DNA of 64,000 bases from Roseateles oligotrophus (GTDB lineage: Bacteria > Pseudomonadota > Gammaproteobacteria > Burkholderiales > Burkholderiaceae_C), in assembly GCF_014204525.1 (NCBI RefSeq), contig NZ_JACHLP010000001.1, forward strand, positions 930,001 through 994,000. The letters run 5' to 3'. Shown here piece by piece: positions 26,258 through 35,572 of this stretch. The notes beneath the pieces are model-generated. The model was not told where the DNA came from. It did no database searches and saw nothing but the letters and a program-made list of their open reading frames with translations. Made by a program: the position numbers and the translations under genes. Positions within the stretch are counted from its first letter, which is position 1; each line of letters starts with the position of its first letter.

Positions 26258-28489
26258 ATGAGCTCATATCCACAACACCTAATCACCCATCCCATCGCAC
26301 TCGGGCTGCGCGCCGCGTGCTCCGCTGCCGCCCTGTCAAGCCTGCTGAGCACAACCGCCCATGCCGACCCCGTGGAGGGCGGCAGCCTGCCCCTCGTGCG
26401 CGCCCGCGCCGACCGTGAATCCGCCGCCGGCCCCGTCAATGGCCTCACGGCTAAGCGCAGCGCCACCGGCACCAAGACCGACACGGCATTGACGGAAACA
26501 CCGCAGTCCATCTCCGTCATCGCGGCGGGCGAGATCGAGGCCCGCGCCGCCACCAATCTGAAAGAGGCCGTGGGCTACACAGCCGGGGTCACGCCCTCGG
26601 TGTCCTACGACGCCCGCGAAGACCTGATCAGCTTGCGCGGCTTCCCCTTCGACTGGGCGTCCAGCTATCTCGACGGGCTGCAAATGCCCTCGTCCACTTA
26701 CGGCAATGCCTTGTTGGAGCCCTATGGCCTGGAGCGCGTCGAGGTGCTCAAGGGACCGGCGTCCATGCTTTACGGGGCCTCGTCAACCGGCGGCTTGCTG
26801 AATATGGTGTCCAAGCGCCCGCTGGCCGATGCTTTCCGCGAGCTGCAGCTGCAGCTCGGCGACCACGACCGGCGCCAACTGGCGGCCGATCTGTCCGGCC
26901 CGGTCGGGGCAGACAAGACCTGGCGCTACCGCCTGACCGGCCTGCTGCGCAAGAGTGCCAACGAAGTTGAATTTGTGCGCGACAACCGCGTCTTCATCGC
27001 CCCATCGCTGAGCTGGCATCCTTCCGCGCAAACACAGCTGACCCTGCTGGCCAGCTACCAAAAGGACGACCTCGGCCAAAGCGGCGGCACACAAGCCTTT
27101 CTGCCCGCCTCCGGCATTGCCCTGCCCAACCCGAACGGCAAGATCTCCCGCCGCACCAATGGCGGCGAGCCGGGTTTCGACTTCTACAAGAAAGAGCAGC
27201 GCGCGCTGGGCTATGAAGTCGAACATCGCTTTGACCCGCATTGGGCCTTGCAGCAAAGCCTGCGCTGGCGCGAGCTCAGGCTGGACTATCAAAGCGGCTA
27301 CGGCATGGGTCTGGATGCCGATGATGCCAAGCAACGCACGCTGAAGCGCTCGGCCTTTGGCTCCTTCGGCGGCAACAAGTCGCTGTCGGCAGATACCCGG
27401 CTGCTTACCAACTGGGGTACGGAGGCCCTCGCGCACACCAGTATGCTGGGCCTGGACTACCGCCATAGCAAGGTTGACGAACGCAACTACTTCGGTGCTG
27501 CCCCATCAATCGACATCTTCGCCCCGGTCTATGGCGCAAACATGGTATTGCCCGCCGTCCCTGATGCCGATCAGACGGTAGAGAACCGCCAGTTGGGTCT
27601 CTATCTGCAGGATCAGCTGAAGATCGCGCAGCGCTGGACCGTGACCCTGGGCCTGCGCTGGGATGCCAGCCGCAACAAGGTCAGCGAACGCCGCTCACCT
27701 GACACAGCCCTCACCAAGAATGAGAGCCAGCTGACCGGCCGCGCCGGCCTCAACTACCTGTTCGATAACGGCCTGAGCCCCTATCTGAGCGTCGCGACCT
27801 CGTTCACGCCAACGCTGGACCCCAATGCCTATGGCGAGCCCTTTGATGCACGCACGGGCAAGCAGTTTGAGTTGGGCCTCAAGTACCAGCCGCTTGGCAG
27901 CGACAGCTTGGTCACGGCCGCGGTCTTCGACATCCGCCAACGCAACACGCTGACGGCCGACCCCGACCAGGCCAAGCATCCCTTTGGCCAGGTGCAGACC
28001 GGTGAATACCGCTCGCGCGGTTTCGAACTTGAGGCCAGGACGCAGTTCGACCTCGGCGCCCCAAGAGCACTCGGCGCGACGGTCGCCTACACCTATCTGG
28101 ACCCCAAGTACACCAAGGCCGCGCCGGGCGCCGAGCTTCTGCCGTTCAGCAATCTGGGCCGCGCGCCCAAGGGCATCGCCAAGCACAGCGGCTCACTATG
28201 GCTGGACTACCGCCTGCCGCTGCTCAAAGGCAGCAGCGTCGCCCTGGGGGCGCGCTATGTCGGCGAGCGTCCCAACACCGATATGGAAATGCTGGGCGTG
28301 CCGAACAGCCGTTTCATGCTGCCGGCCTTCACCGTGTTCGATGCGGCCCTGCGCTACGAGACCGGCGCCTACCGACTGGCCCTGAACCTGGCCAATCTTG
28401 CGGACAAGGAAATCTATGACTGCTGGGGTGATCGCTGCTGGTATGGCGCCGGCCGCAGCCTGCGCGCGACGCTGAGCTATAACTGGTGA
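26258..28489 (+). CDS. TonB-dependent siderophore receptor
   Basis: Ferric-siderophore outer-membrane receptor of 743 aa. Signal peptide to about TTAHADP. The plug has TPQSISVIAAGEIEARAATN, LISLRGFPFDWASSYLDGLQ and LERVEVLKGPASMLYGASS, typical of the FhuA/FpvA/FoxA group. The barrel ends in SLRATLSYNW with the C-terminal aromatic residue. The N-terminus has no STN signalling domain. It sits with a Fur-controlled sigma factor and a PepSY protein. The siderophore cannot be told from sequence. Confidence 0.9.
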   Translation: MSSYPQHLITHPIALGLRAACSAAALSSLLSTTAHADPVEGGSLPLVRARADRESAAGPVNGLTAKRSATGTKTDTALTETPQSISVIAAGEIEARAATNLKEAVGYTAGVTPSVSYDAREDLISLRGFPFDWASSYLDGLQMPSSTYGNALLEPYGLERVEVLKGPASMLYGASSTGGLLNMVSKRPLADAFRELQLQLGDHDRRQLAADLSGPVGADKTWRYRLTGLLRKSANEVEFVRDNRVFIAPSLSWHPSAQTQLTLLASYQKDDLGQSGGTQAFLPASGIALPNPNGKISRRTNGGEPGFDFYKKEQRALGYEVEHRFDPHWALQQSLRWRELRLDYQSGYGMGLDADDAKQRTLKRSAFGSFGGNKSLSADTRLLTNWGTEALAHTSMLGLDYRHSKVDERNYFGAAPSIDIFAPVYGANMVLPAVPDADQTVENRQLGLYLQDQLKIAQRWTVTLGLRWDASRNKVSERRSPDTALTKNESQLTGRAGLNYLFDNGLSPYLSVATSFTPTLDPNAYGEPFDARTGKQFELGLKYQPLGSDSLVTAAVFDIRQRNTLTADPDQAKHPFGQVQTGEYRSRGFELEARTQFDLGAPRALGATVAYTYLDPKYTKAAPGAELLPFSNLGRAPKGIAKHSGSLWLDYRLPLLKGSSVALGARYVGERPNTDMEMLGVPNSRFMLPAFTVFDAALRYETGAYRLALNLANLADKEIYDCWGDRCWYGAGRSLRATLSYNW

Positions 28490-28491
28490 CA

Positions 28492-29523
28492 TCAGCGCAG
28501 GGGCTCGCCCACCAAGCGCCGCGCCATGCGGATTGCCGCCACCAGGCTGGCGGCGTCGGCCAGGCCCTGACCGGCGATGTCAAACGCCGTGCCGTGGTCG
28601 GGGCTGGTGCGTGCAAAGGGCAGGCCTAGCGTCACGTTGACGCCCTGCTCCACGCCCAGGTATTTGACCGGGATCAGGCCATGGTCATGCGTCATGGCCA
28701 CGACCAGATCGAATTCACCGGGATGCTCGGCCGTGTTGCGAGCGCGCATGAACACCGTGTCCGGCGCATAGGGGCCGCTGGCGTCCAGGCCCAGGCGGCG
28801 GGCATGGGCGATGGCAGGGGCGATGTGCTCGATCTCCTCGCGCCCGAACAAGCCGCCCTCGCCCGCATGCGGATTCAGGCCGGCCACCGCGATGCGCGGC
28901 TGCTTGAAGCCAAAGCGCAGCAAGGCCGCGTGGCTGATGCTGATCGTTTCCAAAACCGCCGCCTCGCTGATGCCCTCGATGGCCTCCCGCAGGGCGCAAT
29001 GAATGGTCACCAGCACCGTGCGCAACTCCTCGTTGGCCAGCATCATGCGCACCGGCGGCGCGACACCGTCCACCGCGGCCAGGGCCTGCAGCATCTCGGT
29101 GTGGCCGGGGTAGGCCACGCCGGCCGCATGCAAGGCCTCCTTGTGGATGGGCGCGGTGACGATGGTGCCGCCCTGCCCGGCTTGCACGGCCCGCACCGCC
29201 GCCTCGATGCACAGCGCTGCCGCCGCGCCCGCGCGGGCCTCGACGCGGCCTTGCGGCAGCTCGATCAAGCCCGGCGCCAGGCCCGGCGGCTGCCAGACCG
29301 GCAAGCTGCCCGGGGGCACCGGCTCATCCGGCGTCTCCAGCCGCAGGACCGGCAGGCTGGCGCCGATTTGACGCAGGGCACGGCGCATAACCGCCACATC
29401 GCCCACCACGCGGCAATCCGCCGCATGCCCCTGGGCAAAGGCGCGGGTGATGATCTCGGGGCCGATGCCGCAGACATCACCCTGGGTGATCAGCAGGGGC
29501 AAGGGTTTTGTTGTCGTGTTCAT
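28492..29523 (-). CDS. PdxA-family 4-phosphate dehydrogenase
   Basis: Metal- and NAD-dependent dehydrogenase/decarboxylase of 343 aa. Conserved strings: LLITQGDVCGIGPEII, TAPIHKEALHAAGVAYPGHTEML, AGLNPHAGEGGLFGREE and NVTLGLPFARTSPDHGTAFDIAG. In the vitamin B6 route PdxA oxidises 4-phosphohydroxy-L-threonine. The MTHDHGLIPVKYLG segment differs from the MYHDQG-type of many true PdxA proteins and recalls the PdxA2 branch acting on threonate-4-phosphate-like substrates, so the substrate is uncertain. The start is at MNTTTKPLP (29523). Confidence 0.82.
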   Translation of the reverse strand: MNTTTKPLPLLITQGDVCGIGPEIITRAFAQGHAADCRVVGDVAVMRRALRQIGASLPVLRLETPDEPVPPGSLPVWQPPGLAPGLIELPQGRVEARAGAAAALCIEAAVRAVQAGQGGTIVTAPIHKEALHAAGVAYPGHTEMLQALAAVDGVAPPVRMMLANEELRTVLVTIHCALREAIEGISEAAVLETISISHAALLRFGFKQPRIAVAGLNPHAGEGGLFGREEIEHIAPAIAHARRLGLDASGPYAPDTVFMRARNTAEHPGEFDLVVAMTHDHGLIPVKYLGVEQGVNVTLGLPFARTSPDHGTAFDIAGQGLADAASLVAAIRMARRLVGEPLR

Positions 29524-29624
29524 GCGGGAGGGGCTCAGGATGGCGGGCTCAGCGTTGATTTTCACTCAGGCGCATGCGCTATTCTTTTGCGCCCCCGGCA
29601 CTTCGCCGGCTGACCGATCCCACC

Positions 29625-30548
29625 ATGACTCAACACGCCCCCACCTATCCCATCGGCACGCCCGGCCAGCCCTGGGGCCAGCCCGAGATCGCGGCCTGGC
29701 GCGCCGGCATCGTCCGGCAGCGTCGCTACGAGGACTTGCTCGCCGCCATCAGGCCACTGGGCGCGGACTTCGACCTCATCGAATACGGCGCGCTGGACTA
29801 CGAGGACCAGCATTTCCCGCTGCTGGCCCTGCACAGCCGCGGCTGGCGCGATGAGTTGCCGGTACTGGTGGTCACCGGCGGTGTGCATGGTTACGAGACC
29901 AGCGGCGTGCTGGGCGCCCTGCAATTCCTGCGCGAGCATGGGCTGGAAACGGCCGGCCGCGCCAATCTGCTGGTCGCGCCCTGCGTAAGCCCCTGGGCTT
30001 ACGAGCGCATCCAGCGCTGGAACCACGATGCCCTGGACCCCAACCGCAACTTCCGCCCCGGCAGCCCGGTCGGCGAGTCGGCCGCACTGTTCGCCCTGCT
30101 GGCGCCGCTGCGCGGCCGGGTGCTCATGCACATCGACCTGCACGAGACCACGGACAGCGATGAAGCCGAGTTCCGCCCCGCCCTGGCCGCGCGCGACGGT
30201 GAAGCCTTTGAGCCCGACACCGTGCCCGATGGCTTCTACCTCGTCGATGACGCGGAGCGTCCGCAGCCGGCCTTCCAGCGCGCCGTCATCGAGGCGGTGG
30301 CCGCCGTCACCCATATCGCGCCGGCCGACGCCAAGGGCCTGATCATCGGCAGCCCCTTGCAGTCGCCCGGCGTCATCAGCTTCGCGGTGGCGACGAAAGG
30401 CCTGTGCGCCGCGATCACGGCCGCGCGCTTCAGCACCACCACCGAGGTCTACCCCGACAGCCCGCGCACGACGCCCCAGCAATGCGTAGACGCCCAGGTC
30501 ACGGCGGTGCGCGCGGCCATCGCCTACGCGCTGGCGCATCAAAACTAA
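29625..30548 (+). CDS. M14-family metallocarboxypeptidase-like protein
   Basis: 307 aa, zinc-peptidase fold of the carboxypeptidase/succinylglutamate desuccinylase kind. Zinc ligands are readable as the HxxE motif in GGVHGYETSG and a later His in HIDLHETTDSD. The probable catalytic Glu is in TTTEVYPDSP. No signal peptide, so it is cytosolic. The start chosen is MTQHAPTYP at 29625. It is divergent from the pdxA-like gene by about 100 bp and convergent with the Nif3-like gene (3-bp gap). The substrate is unknown. Confidence 0.72.
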   Translation: MTQHAPTYPIGTPGQPWGQPEIAAWRAGIVRQRRYEDLLAAIRPLGADFDLIEYGALDYEDQHFPLLALHSRGWRDELPVLVVTGGVHGYETSGVLGALQFLREHGLETAGRANLLVAPCVSPWAYERIQRWNHDALDPNRNFRPGSPVGESAALFALLAPLRGRVLMHIDLHETTDSDEAEFRPALAARDGEAFEPDTVPDGFYLVDDAERPQPAFQRAVIEAVAAVTHIAPADAKGLIIGSPLQSPGVISFAVATKGLCAAITAARFSTTTEVYPDSPRTTPQQCVDAQVTAVRAAIAYALAHQN

Positions 30549-30551
30549 GCG

Positions 30552-31301
30552 CTAAGCCGGATTGGCGATGTCGATGAATTGCTGCCTCAGTCCGAACTGG
30601 CTTGCCAGCTGCTGGCCCAGGGCCTGCACGCCGTAGCGCTCGGTGGCGTGGTGGCCGGCGGCGATGAAGGCCACGCCGGTCTCGGCGGCGTAATGGGCTT
30701 GCGGCTCGGAGATTTCGCCGGTGACGAAAACATCGGCGCCGGCCGCAATCGCCGCCTCAAAGTAACCCTGGGCCCCACCGGTACACCAGGCCACGCGGCG
30801 CAGCGGCCGGCCATCGCCCGCCGCCTGCACCGTGCTGCGGCCCAGGGCTTTTTCGAGATGGGTGGCCAACTCGCCCAGCGTGCAGGCCTCGGGCAGCCGG
30901 CCCAGCCAGCCCAGCTCCTGCTCGCCAAAGCGGGCCTCGGCCGTCCAGCCCAGCAGCCGCCCGAGTTGGGCGTTATTACCCAGCTCGGCATGGGCGTCCA
31001 GCGGCAGGTGGTAGGCGTAGAGATTGATGTCATGCGCCAAGAGCTTGGCCAGGCGCTGCTTCATCCAGCCGGTGACGCGGCCGTCCTGGCCGCGCCAGAA
31101 CAGGCCGTGGTGTACCAGCAGGGCATCGGCCTTGGCGGCGATGGCCGCGTCGATCAGGGCGGCACTGGCGGTCACGCCGCAGACCAGATGGCCAATCTCC
31201 TCCCTGCCCTCGACCTGCAAACCATTCGGCCCATAATCCTTGAAGCGAGCCGTCTCCAGCAAGGCATGGAGATGGCGGTCGAGATCGTTTCTATGCACCA
31301 T
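30552..31301 (-). CDS. Nif3-like dinuclear metal centre hexameric protein
   Basis: 249 aa, NIF3/YbgI family. Metal-binding strings are [31 protein letters not shown] and [17 protein letters not shown]. Members form toroidal hexamers with two metals per subunit; YbgI-type proteins are linked to nucleotide or cofactor hydrolysis, but the reaction is not settled. It starts with ATG at 31301, 37 bp from the divergent protease gene, a pairing I know from other Burkholderiales. Confidence 0.88.
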   Translation of the reverse strand: MVHRNDLDRHLHALLETARFKDYGPNGLQVEGREEIGHLVCGVTASAALIDAAIAAKADALLVHHGLFWRGQDGRVTGWMKQRLAKLLAHDINLYAYHLPLDAHAELGNNAQLGRLLGWTAEARFGEQELGWLGRLPEACTLGELATHLEKALGRSTVQAAGDGRPLRRVAWCTGGAQGYFEAAIAAGADVFVTGEISEPQAHYAAETGVAFIAAGHHATERYGVQALGQQLASQFGLRQQFIDIANPA

Positions 31302-31338
31302 GGCGTGTTTGTTGTTTGATAGAGAGAGGGTTTGAGGC

Positions 31339-32511
31339 GTGCGCAGACTTTGGTTGATTTTCGCTCAGGCCACCACGGTGGGCCTGGCCCTGCTGTTCGT
31401 GCTGAGCACGCTCAAGCCCGATTGGCTGCGCCGTGCGAACCCGGCCCAGCCGATTGTGCTGGGCGCCAGCGCCCCGCTGGCGGCGGGCCGAGCGGAGGCT
31501 AAGGCGGTGGACACCCATCGCGGCGGCTACAGCCTCGCCGCCAAGCGGGCCGCACCGGCGGTGGTCAGCGTCATGGCCAGCAAGGCCCCGGCCCGCAATG
31601 CCGGCAGCGACGAGCGCTGGCACCGCTTCCACTTCGGCCCGCGCGGCCAGAACCCGCCGCAGGAGCGCCGCCCCCAGACCGGCCTGGGCTCGGGCGTGAT
31701 CGTCTCCGAACAGGGCTATCTGCTCACCAACAGCCATGTGGTGGAGGGGGCCTCGGATATCGAGGTCATGCTGACCGACGGCCGCCAGGCCCGCGCCAGC
31801 CTGGTCGGTACCGACCCCGAGACCGATATCGCCGTACTCAAGATCGATCTGCCCGGCCTGCCCGTCATCCAGCTGGGCCAGGTGGAAGGTCTGCAGGTGG
31901 GCGATGTGGTCTTGGCCATAGGCAACCCCTTCAATGTGGGTCAGACCGTCACCTCGGGCATCGTCAGCGCCCTGGAGCGGGATCAGTTGGGCATCAACAC
32001 CTTCGAGAACTTCATCCAGACCGATGCCGCCATCAACCCCGGCAACTCCGGCGGCGCCCTGGTGGACGAGGCCGGCCGCCTGGTCGGCATCAACACCGCC
32101 ATCTACTCGCGCAGCGGCGGCAGCTTGGGGATTGGCTTCGCCATCCCCATCAACACCGCCACCCAGGTGATGGAAAGCCTGCTGCGCGATGGCCAGGTGC
32201 AGCGCGGCTGGATAGGCGTGCAATTGCGCGAGCTGACCCCTGAGTTCGCCGAGGCCTTCAAGCTGCCCATTCACGAAGGGGTGCTGATCAGCGGCGTGCT
32301 GGCCGAGGGCCCCGCCGCCAAGGCCGGCGTCAAACCCGGCGATGTGATCGTGCAGGTGGGCAAGGCCGTGGTCCACAGCCCGGCCCAATTGCTGACGGCC
32401 ATCTCCGCCGTGCCACCCAAGAGCGCCACCACCTTGAGCCTGCTGCGCGGCCAGCAAAAGCTGGAGATTGCACTGACCGTGGCCCAGCGGCCCAAACCCA
32501 GGCCGCAGTGA
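31339..32511 (+). CDS. DegS/DegQ-like periplasmic serine protease
   Basis: Trypsin-like HtrA family protease of 390 aa with an uncleaved N-terminal membrane anchor ([19 protein letters not shown]). Catalytic triad: His in LTNSHVVEG, Asp in [12 protein letters not shown], Ser in [13 protein letters not shown] single PDZ domain follows ([12 protein letters not shown].. [18 protein letters not shown]). One PDZ plus an anchor resembles DegS/AlgW, which start the envelope stress response. The start is GTG. It is convergent with tatC (12-bp gap). Confidence 0.9.
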   Translation: MRRLWLIFAQATTVGLALLFVLSTLKPDWLRRANPAQPIVLGASAPLAAGRAEAKAVDTHRGGYSLAAKRAAPAVVSVMASKAPARNAGSDERWHRFHFGPRGQNPPQERRPQTGLGSGVIVSEQGYLLTNSHVVEGASDIEVMLTDGRQARASLVGTDPETDIAVLKIDLPGLPVIQLGQVEGLQVGDVVLAIGNPFNVGQTVTSGIVSALERDQLGINTFENFIQTDAAINPGNSGGALVDEAGRLVGINTAIYSRSGGSLGIGFAIPINTATQVMESLLRDGQVQRGWIGVQLRELTPEFAEAFKLPIHEGVLISGVLAEGPAAKAGVKPGDVIVQVGKAVVHSPAQLLTAISAVPPKSATTLSLLRGQQKLEIALTVAQRPKPRPQ

Positions 32512-32523
32512 GCTGTGCGGGGC

Positions 32524-33321
32524 TCAGGCCTTGGTCTGCGCCTCGCCGGCCTCGTCATCCGGCGTCTTGGAGTAGCGGATGAAATAGCCCGCGGCAAACA
32601 CCCCCAGCTCGTACAAGATGCACATGGGAATGGCCAGGGCCAGCTGCGAGACCACATCGGGCGGCGTGATGACGGCCGCGATCACAAAGGCCAGGACGAT
32701 GAAGTAGCCGCGCCACTCGCGCAATTTAGCCACCGTCACCAAGCCCATGCGGGCCGCCACCACCACCACCACCGGCACCTCGAAAGCGGCGCCGAAGGCG
32801 ATGAACATGGACATCACAAAGCTCAGATAGGCCTCGATATCGGGCGCCGCCATGATGCTCTTGGGTGCAAAACCCTGGATGAACTTGAACACCTGGCCAA
32901 AGACGAAGAAGTAGCAGAACGCCACGCCAACGAAGAAGAGCACGGTGCTGGAGACCACCAGCGGCATCACCAGACGCTTCTCGTGCGAATACAGGCCCGG
33001 CGCCACAAAGGCCCAGACCTGGTAGAGCACCACCGGCAAGGCCAGGAAGAAGGCCGCCATCAGCGTGATCTTCAGGGGCACCAGAAAGGGCGAGATCACA
33101 TTGGTGGCGATCATGGTCGAGCCCTTGGGCAGATGCGCCACCAGGGGCGCGGCCAGCAGGTCGTAGAGCGCGGAGGGGCCGGGGAAGACGGCCAGAATGC
33201 CGAACACCACCGCCACCGCGATGCTGGCGCGCACCAGGCGGTCGCGCAGCTCGATCAGATGGGAGACAAAAGGCTGTTCGGTGCCGGCGAGCTCATCCTC
33301 GGGCTTGTGGGAATCGGTCAT
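32524..33321 (-). CDS. tatC: twin-arginine translocase subunit TatC
   Basis: Signal-receptor subunit of the Tat export system, 265 aa with six transmembrane helices. Family strings: PFVSHLIELRDRLVRA near the N-terminus, PFLVPLKITLMAAFFLALPVV-like second helix, YQVWAFVAPGLYSHEKR and the C-terminal FVIAAVITPPDVVSQ. Translated after tatB in a tatABC order. Confidence 0.96.
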   Translation of the reverse strand: MTDSHKPEDELAGTEQPFVSHLIELRDRLVRASIAVAVVFGILAVFPGPSALYDLLAAPLVAHLPKGSTMIATNVISPFLVPLKITLMAAFFLALPVVLYQVWAFVAPGLYSHEKRLVMPLVVSSTVLFFVGVAFCYFFVFGQVFKFIQGFAPKSIMAAPDIEAYLSFVMSMFIAFGAAFEVPVVVVVAARMGLVTVAKLREWRGYFIVLAFVIAAVITPPDVVSQLALAIPMCILYELGVFAAGYFIRYSKTPDDEAGEAQTKA

Positions 33322-33350
33322 GGGGAATCAGGGGTTCGGTGCGAGGAAGC

Positions 33351-33845
33351 CTAAACCTTGGCAGAGGGCGGACGGAAACGCGCCACCCGGGCGGCGCCCG
33401 ACTGCACATAACGACGCACGCCTTGACGCTGCTTGTACCACTGCGGGGTGGCGCTGCGCTTGACCCGCCAGTTCTTCTTGGGCGCCTGGTAGCCGGAGCG
33501 CGCCGAGCTCAGCGGCCCGCCCTCGTAGGCATAGCTGCTGTCCGGATCCAGGCCGGTGCTCGCATCGCCCCAAGTCTGCTCGAAGACCTGGCTGGCGGAG
33601 TTGATCTCCTGCTGCACCGAGGCACCGATATCGCGTGCCGCCTCTTCGATGCCGCCCTTCATCTTCTTGAGCTCTTCCAGCTCGATGGAGCGGTTGACCT
33701 CGGCCTTGACGTCGGCCACATAGCGCTGCGCCTTGCCCAGCAAATGGCCCACGGTGCGGGCCACGCGCGGCAGGCGCTCGGGGCCCAGCACGACCAGGGC
33801 CACGGCGCCGATCAGGGCGATCTTGTCAAAGCCGAAATCAAGCAT
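33351..33845 (-). CDS. tatB: Sec-independent translocase subunit TatB
   Basis: 164 aa. The N-terminus [20 protein letters not shown] then [18 protein letters not shown] is the TatB membrane helix and amphipathic helix. A long charged helix and a basic tail ([16 protein letters not shown]) follow. TatB and TatC together recognise twin-arginine signal peptides. Confidence 0.93.
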   Translation of the reverse strand: MLDFGFDKIALIGAVALVVLGPERLPRVARTVGHLLGKAQRYVADVKAEVNRSIELEELKKMKGGIEEAARDIGASVQQEINSASQVFEQTWGDASTGLDPDSSYAYEGGPLSSARSGYQAPKKNWRVKRSATPQWYKQRQGVRRYVQSGAARVARFRPPSAKV

Positions 33846-33878
33846 GCTGGAGGCGCCGGGTGAGTCGCATCGCGAAGA

Positions 33879-34109
33879 TCAAGATTTGGTCTTGGCTTCG
33901 ACGTCGACGGTATTGCTGTCGCTGGCCTTGTTGGCCGTGACCTGCTGCGCCGGAGCCTCGGGCGCGGCGCTGCCGTCCTTCATGCCGTCCTTGAAACCCT
34001 TGACGGCCGAACCCAGGTCATTGCCGACGTTCTTCAACTTCTTGGTTCCAAACACCAGCACCACGATCACAAGAACGATGAGCCAGTGCCAAATGCTGAA
34101 TGAACCCAT
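33879..34109 (-). CDS. tatA: Sec-independent translocase subunit TatA
   Basis: 76 aa pore-forming subunit. [20 protein letters not shown] is the single membrane helix, then [20 protein letters not shown] is the amphipathic helix. First of the tatABC genes. Upstream, 330 bp separate it from hinT and hold a structured element instead of the usual short gap. Confidence 0.94.
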   Translation of the reverse strand: MGSFSIWHWLIVLVIVVLVFGTKKLKNVGNDLGSAVKGFKDGMKDGSAAPEAPAQQVTANKASDSNTVDVEAKTKS

Positions 34110-34231
34110 GATTTTTCTCCTACGGTAGATGGTCAGATTCTAGTGGGCCCGCATGACAGTTTTTGCGAAAGAGTCAGGCGGAGCAGACCCGGGCGGCCGC
34201 CCGCAGCCGACGCTTGGAGCGCGCCCCTCAA

Positions 34232-34437
34232 AGGCTGAGAACTTTTGTAGCGAGCGGTCGTCAGGCTAGGCTGAGGTCGGACACAGGAAGTCCTGAGGAC
34301 TTCCTGTGCCTAGCAAAGGCCAAGGCCTCTGGCCTTGGCGGACGGAGCACAGGAACCGGAACGTACTCCCTGTACGTGAGGATTCCGAGCACCGCCCAAC
34401 GACGCCTGACGGCCGCGCAGTAAAAAGTTCTCAGCCT
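34232..34437 (+). ncRNA. candidate structured RNA or small mobile element with nested inverted repeats
   Basis: No ORF is supported here. The ends are inverted: AGGCTGAGAACTTTT (34232-34246) against AAAAGTTCTCAGCCT (34423-34437), 15 bp perfect, continued by CGTCAGGC (34259-34266) against GCCTGACG (34404-34411). Inside lie CACAGGAAGTCC/GGACTTCCTGTG (34282-34308), GCCAAGGCC/GGCCTTGGC (34319-34339) and GTAC/GTAC plus GGAA..TTCC pairings (34352-34386). Read on plus, the order AGGCTGAG, GGCC-loop-GGCC, GGACG, GGAAC, GAGCA recalls the core of IscB-linked HEARO/omega RNAs; this comparison is from memory. A palindrome GGGCGGCCGCCC lies upstream at about 34191-34202. Strand and family are tentative. 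A non-autonomous MITE is the main alternative. Confidence 0.5.
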
Positions 34438-34438
34438 C

Positions 34439-34789
34439 TCAGCCCTTGAGCCAGGGCCGCGGGCCACCCATCACATGCATATGCAGGTGGTAGATCTCCT
34501 GCCCGCCGTCCGGCCCGGTGTTGATGACGGTTCTAAAGCCATTCGTCACACCCAGCTCGCGCATCAGGCGCGGCGCCAGCACAGCCATGCGGCCCAGCAG
34601 CTCGGCATGTTGCTCGCCCACCTCCGCCATCGTCGCGATATGCAGCTTGGGGATGATCAGCACATGGACCGGCGCCCAGGGGTGGATGTCGTGGAAGGCC
34701 AGCAGATGCTCGTCTTCAAAAGCCTTGCGGCTGGGGATCTGGCCCGCGACGATTTTGCAGAACAGGCAGTTGGGATCGGTGGCAGACAT
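34439..34789 (-). CDS. hinT: HIT family nucleotide-binding protein (HinT-like)
   Basis: 116 aa. Starts MSATDPNCLFCKIVAGQIPS, has HPWAPVHVLIIPK, and the histidine triad HLHMHV followed by MGGPRPWLKG. HinT hydrolyses AMP-lysine-type phosphoramidates. Longer open frame upstream is unrelated. It belongs to the his-tat gene row; its stop codon is only a few bases from the structured element that separates it from tatA. Confidence 0.92.
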   Translation of the reverse strand: MSATDPNCLFCKIVAGQIPSRKAFEDEHLLAFHDIHPWAPVHVLIIPKLHIATMAEVGEQHAELLGRMAVLAPRLMRELGVTNGFRTVINTGPDGGQEIYHLHMHVMGGPRPWLKG

Positions 34790-34824
34790 AGTTGTTCCGT
34801 CAGGCAAATGCGCTCGGCCAGGGC

Positions 34825-35214
34825 TCAGACAATGGCCCGGCCGGCGTTCATGGTGGTCCAGCCCCGCACGATGCGGTAGAGGAACCAGATCGAGATCAGC
34901 GCCCAGGCAATCCAGCCCGGCACCAGCAGCAAGAGCCAGAGCGGAGACGTGAGCAGATACAGGCCGCCCGCCCACATCACGCTGCGCAAGCGCCAGCTGA
35001 AGTGCGAGGCCTGCCAGCTGCCGGCCGCCTCATCGCGCTTGACCAGATCCAGAATCACCGCCAGCAGCAGCAAGAAGACGCTGGCCTGCACGCCCGGCAG
35101 CACCGCCCCCACCGCCACAATCGTGTGCAGCAGATAACTGACCAAACCCACGCTGCGCAGGGATTGCTCGCGCTGCGGGTCCAGCAGCACCGTATCGGCG
35201 ATTTCATCAGTCAT
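34825..35214 (-). CDS. small integral membrane protein (DUF4870-like)
   Basis: 129 aa with about three hydrophobic segments: [35 protein letters not shown] and [20 protein letters not shown]. The start [11 protein letters not shown] overlaps the hisE stop by 8 bp, so translation is coupled. A gene like this is often found between hisE and hinT in Burkholderiales. Function unknown. Confidence 0.75.
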   Translation of the reverse strand: MTDEIADTVLLDPQREQSLRSVGLVSYLLHTIVAVGAVLPGVQASVFLLLLAVILDLVKRDEAAGSWQASHFSWRLRSVMWAGGLYLLTSPLWLLLLVPGWIAWALISIWFLYRIVRGWTTMNAGRAIV

Positions 35215-35572
35215 TGGGTTCCTCCTCCATGCTCTTGCCGCGGGCGGCAAACTCCTGCAGGCCCGACAAGCCCTCGCGGCGCGCCAGCTCGGCCAGGACC
35301 TGTTCGGGCTTGAGGCCGAAATGCGCGAGCGCGATCAGCGAGTGGAACCAGAGATCGGCCACCTCGTAGACGATCTTTTGCGCGTCGCCATCCTTGGCCG
35401 CCATCACCGTCTCGCAGGCTTCCTCGCCGACCTTTTTGAGAATCGCATCCAGGCCTTTATCAAACAGCTTGGCCACATAGCTGGTGGCGGGGTCGCCGCC
35501 ATGGCTGGGCTTGCGCGACTCGATCACGGCGGCCACGCGGGCCAGGATGTCCTGATTGCTGATGGCGCTCAT
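35207..35572 (-). CDS. hisE: phosphoribosyl-ATP pyrophosphatase
   Basis: Second step of histidine synthesis, PR-ATP to PR-AMP, 121 aa. MazG-like helical fold with [31 protein letters not shown] and [14 protein letters not shown]. It overlaps hisI by 4 bp (ATGA). In this group HisI and HisE are separate proteins, not fused. Confidence 0.94.
   Translation of the reverse strand: MSAISNQDILARVAAVIESRKPSHGGDPATSYVAKLFDKGLDAILKKVGEEACETVMAAKDGDAQKIVYEVADLWFHSLIALAHFGLKPEQVLAELARREGLSGLQEFAARGKSMEEEPND

Noticed and set aside
34232-34437. Reading the structured element as a CRISPR array
   Set aside because: The repeats are inverted and of different sequence, without regular spacers or cas genes.
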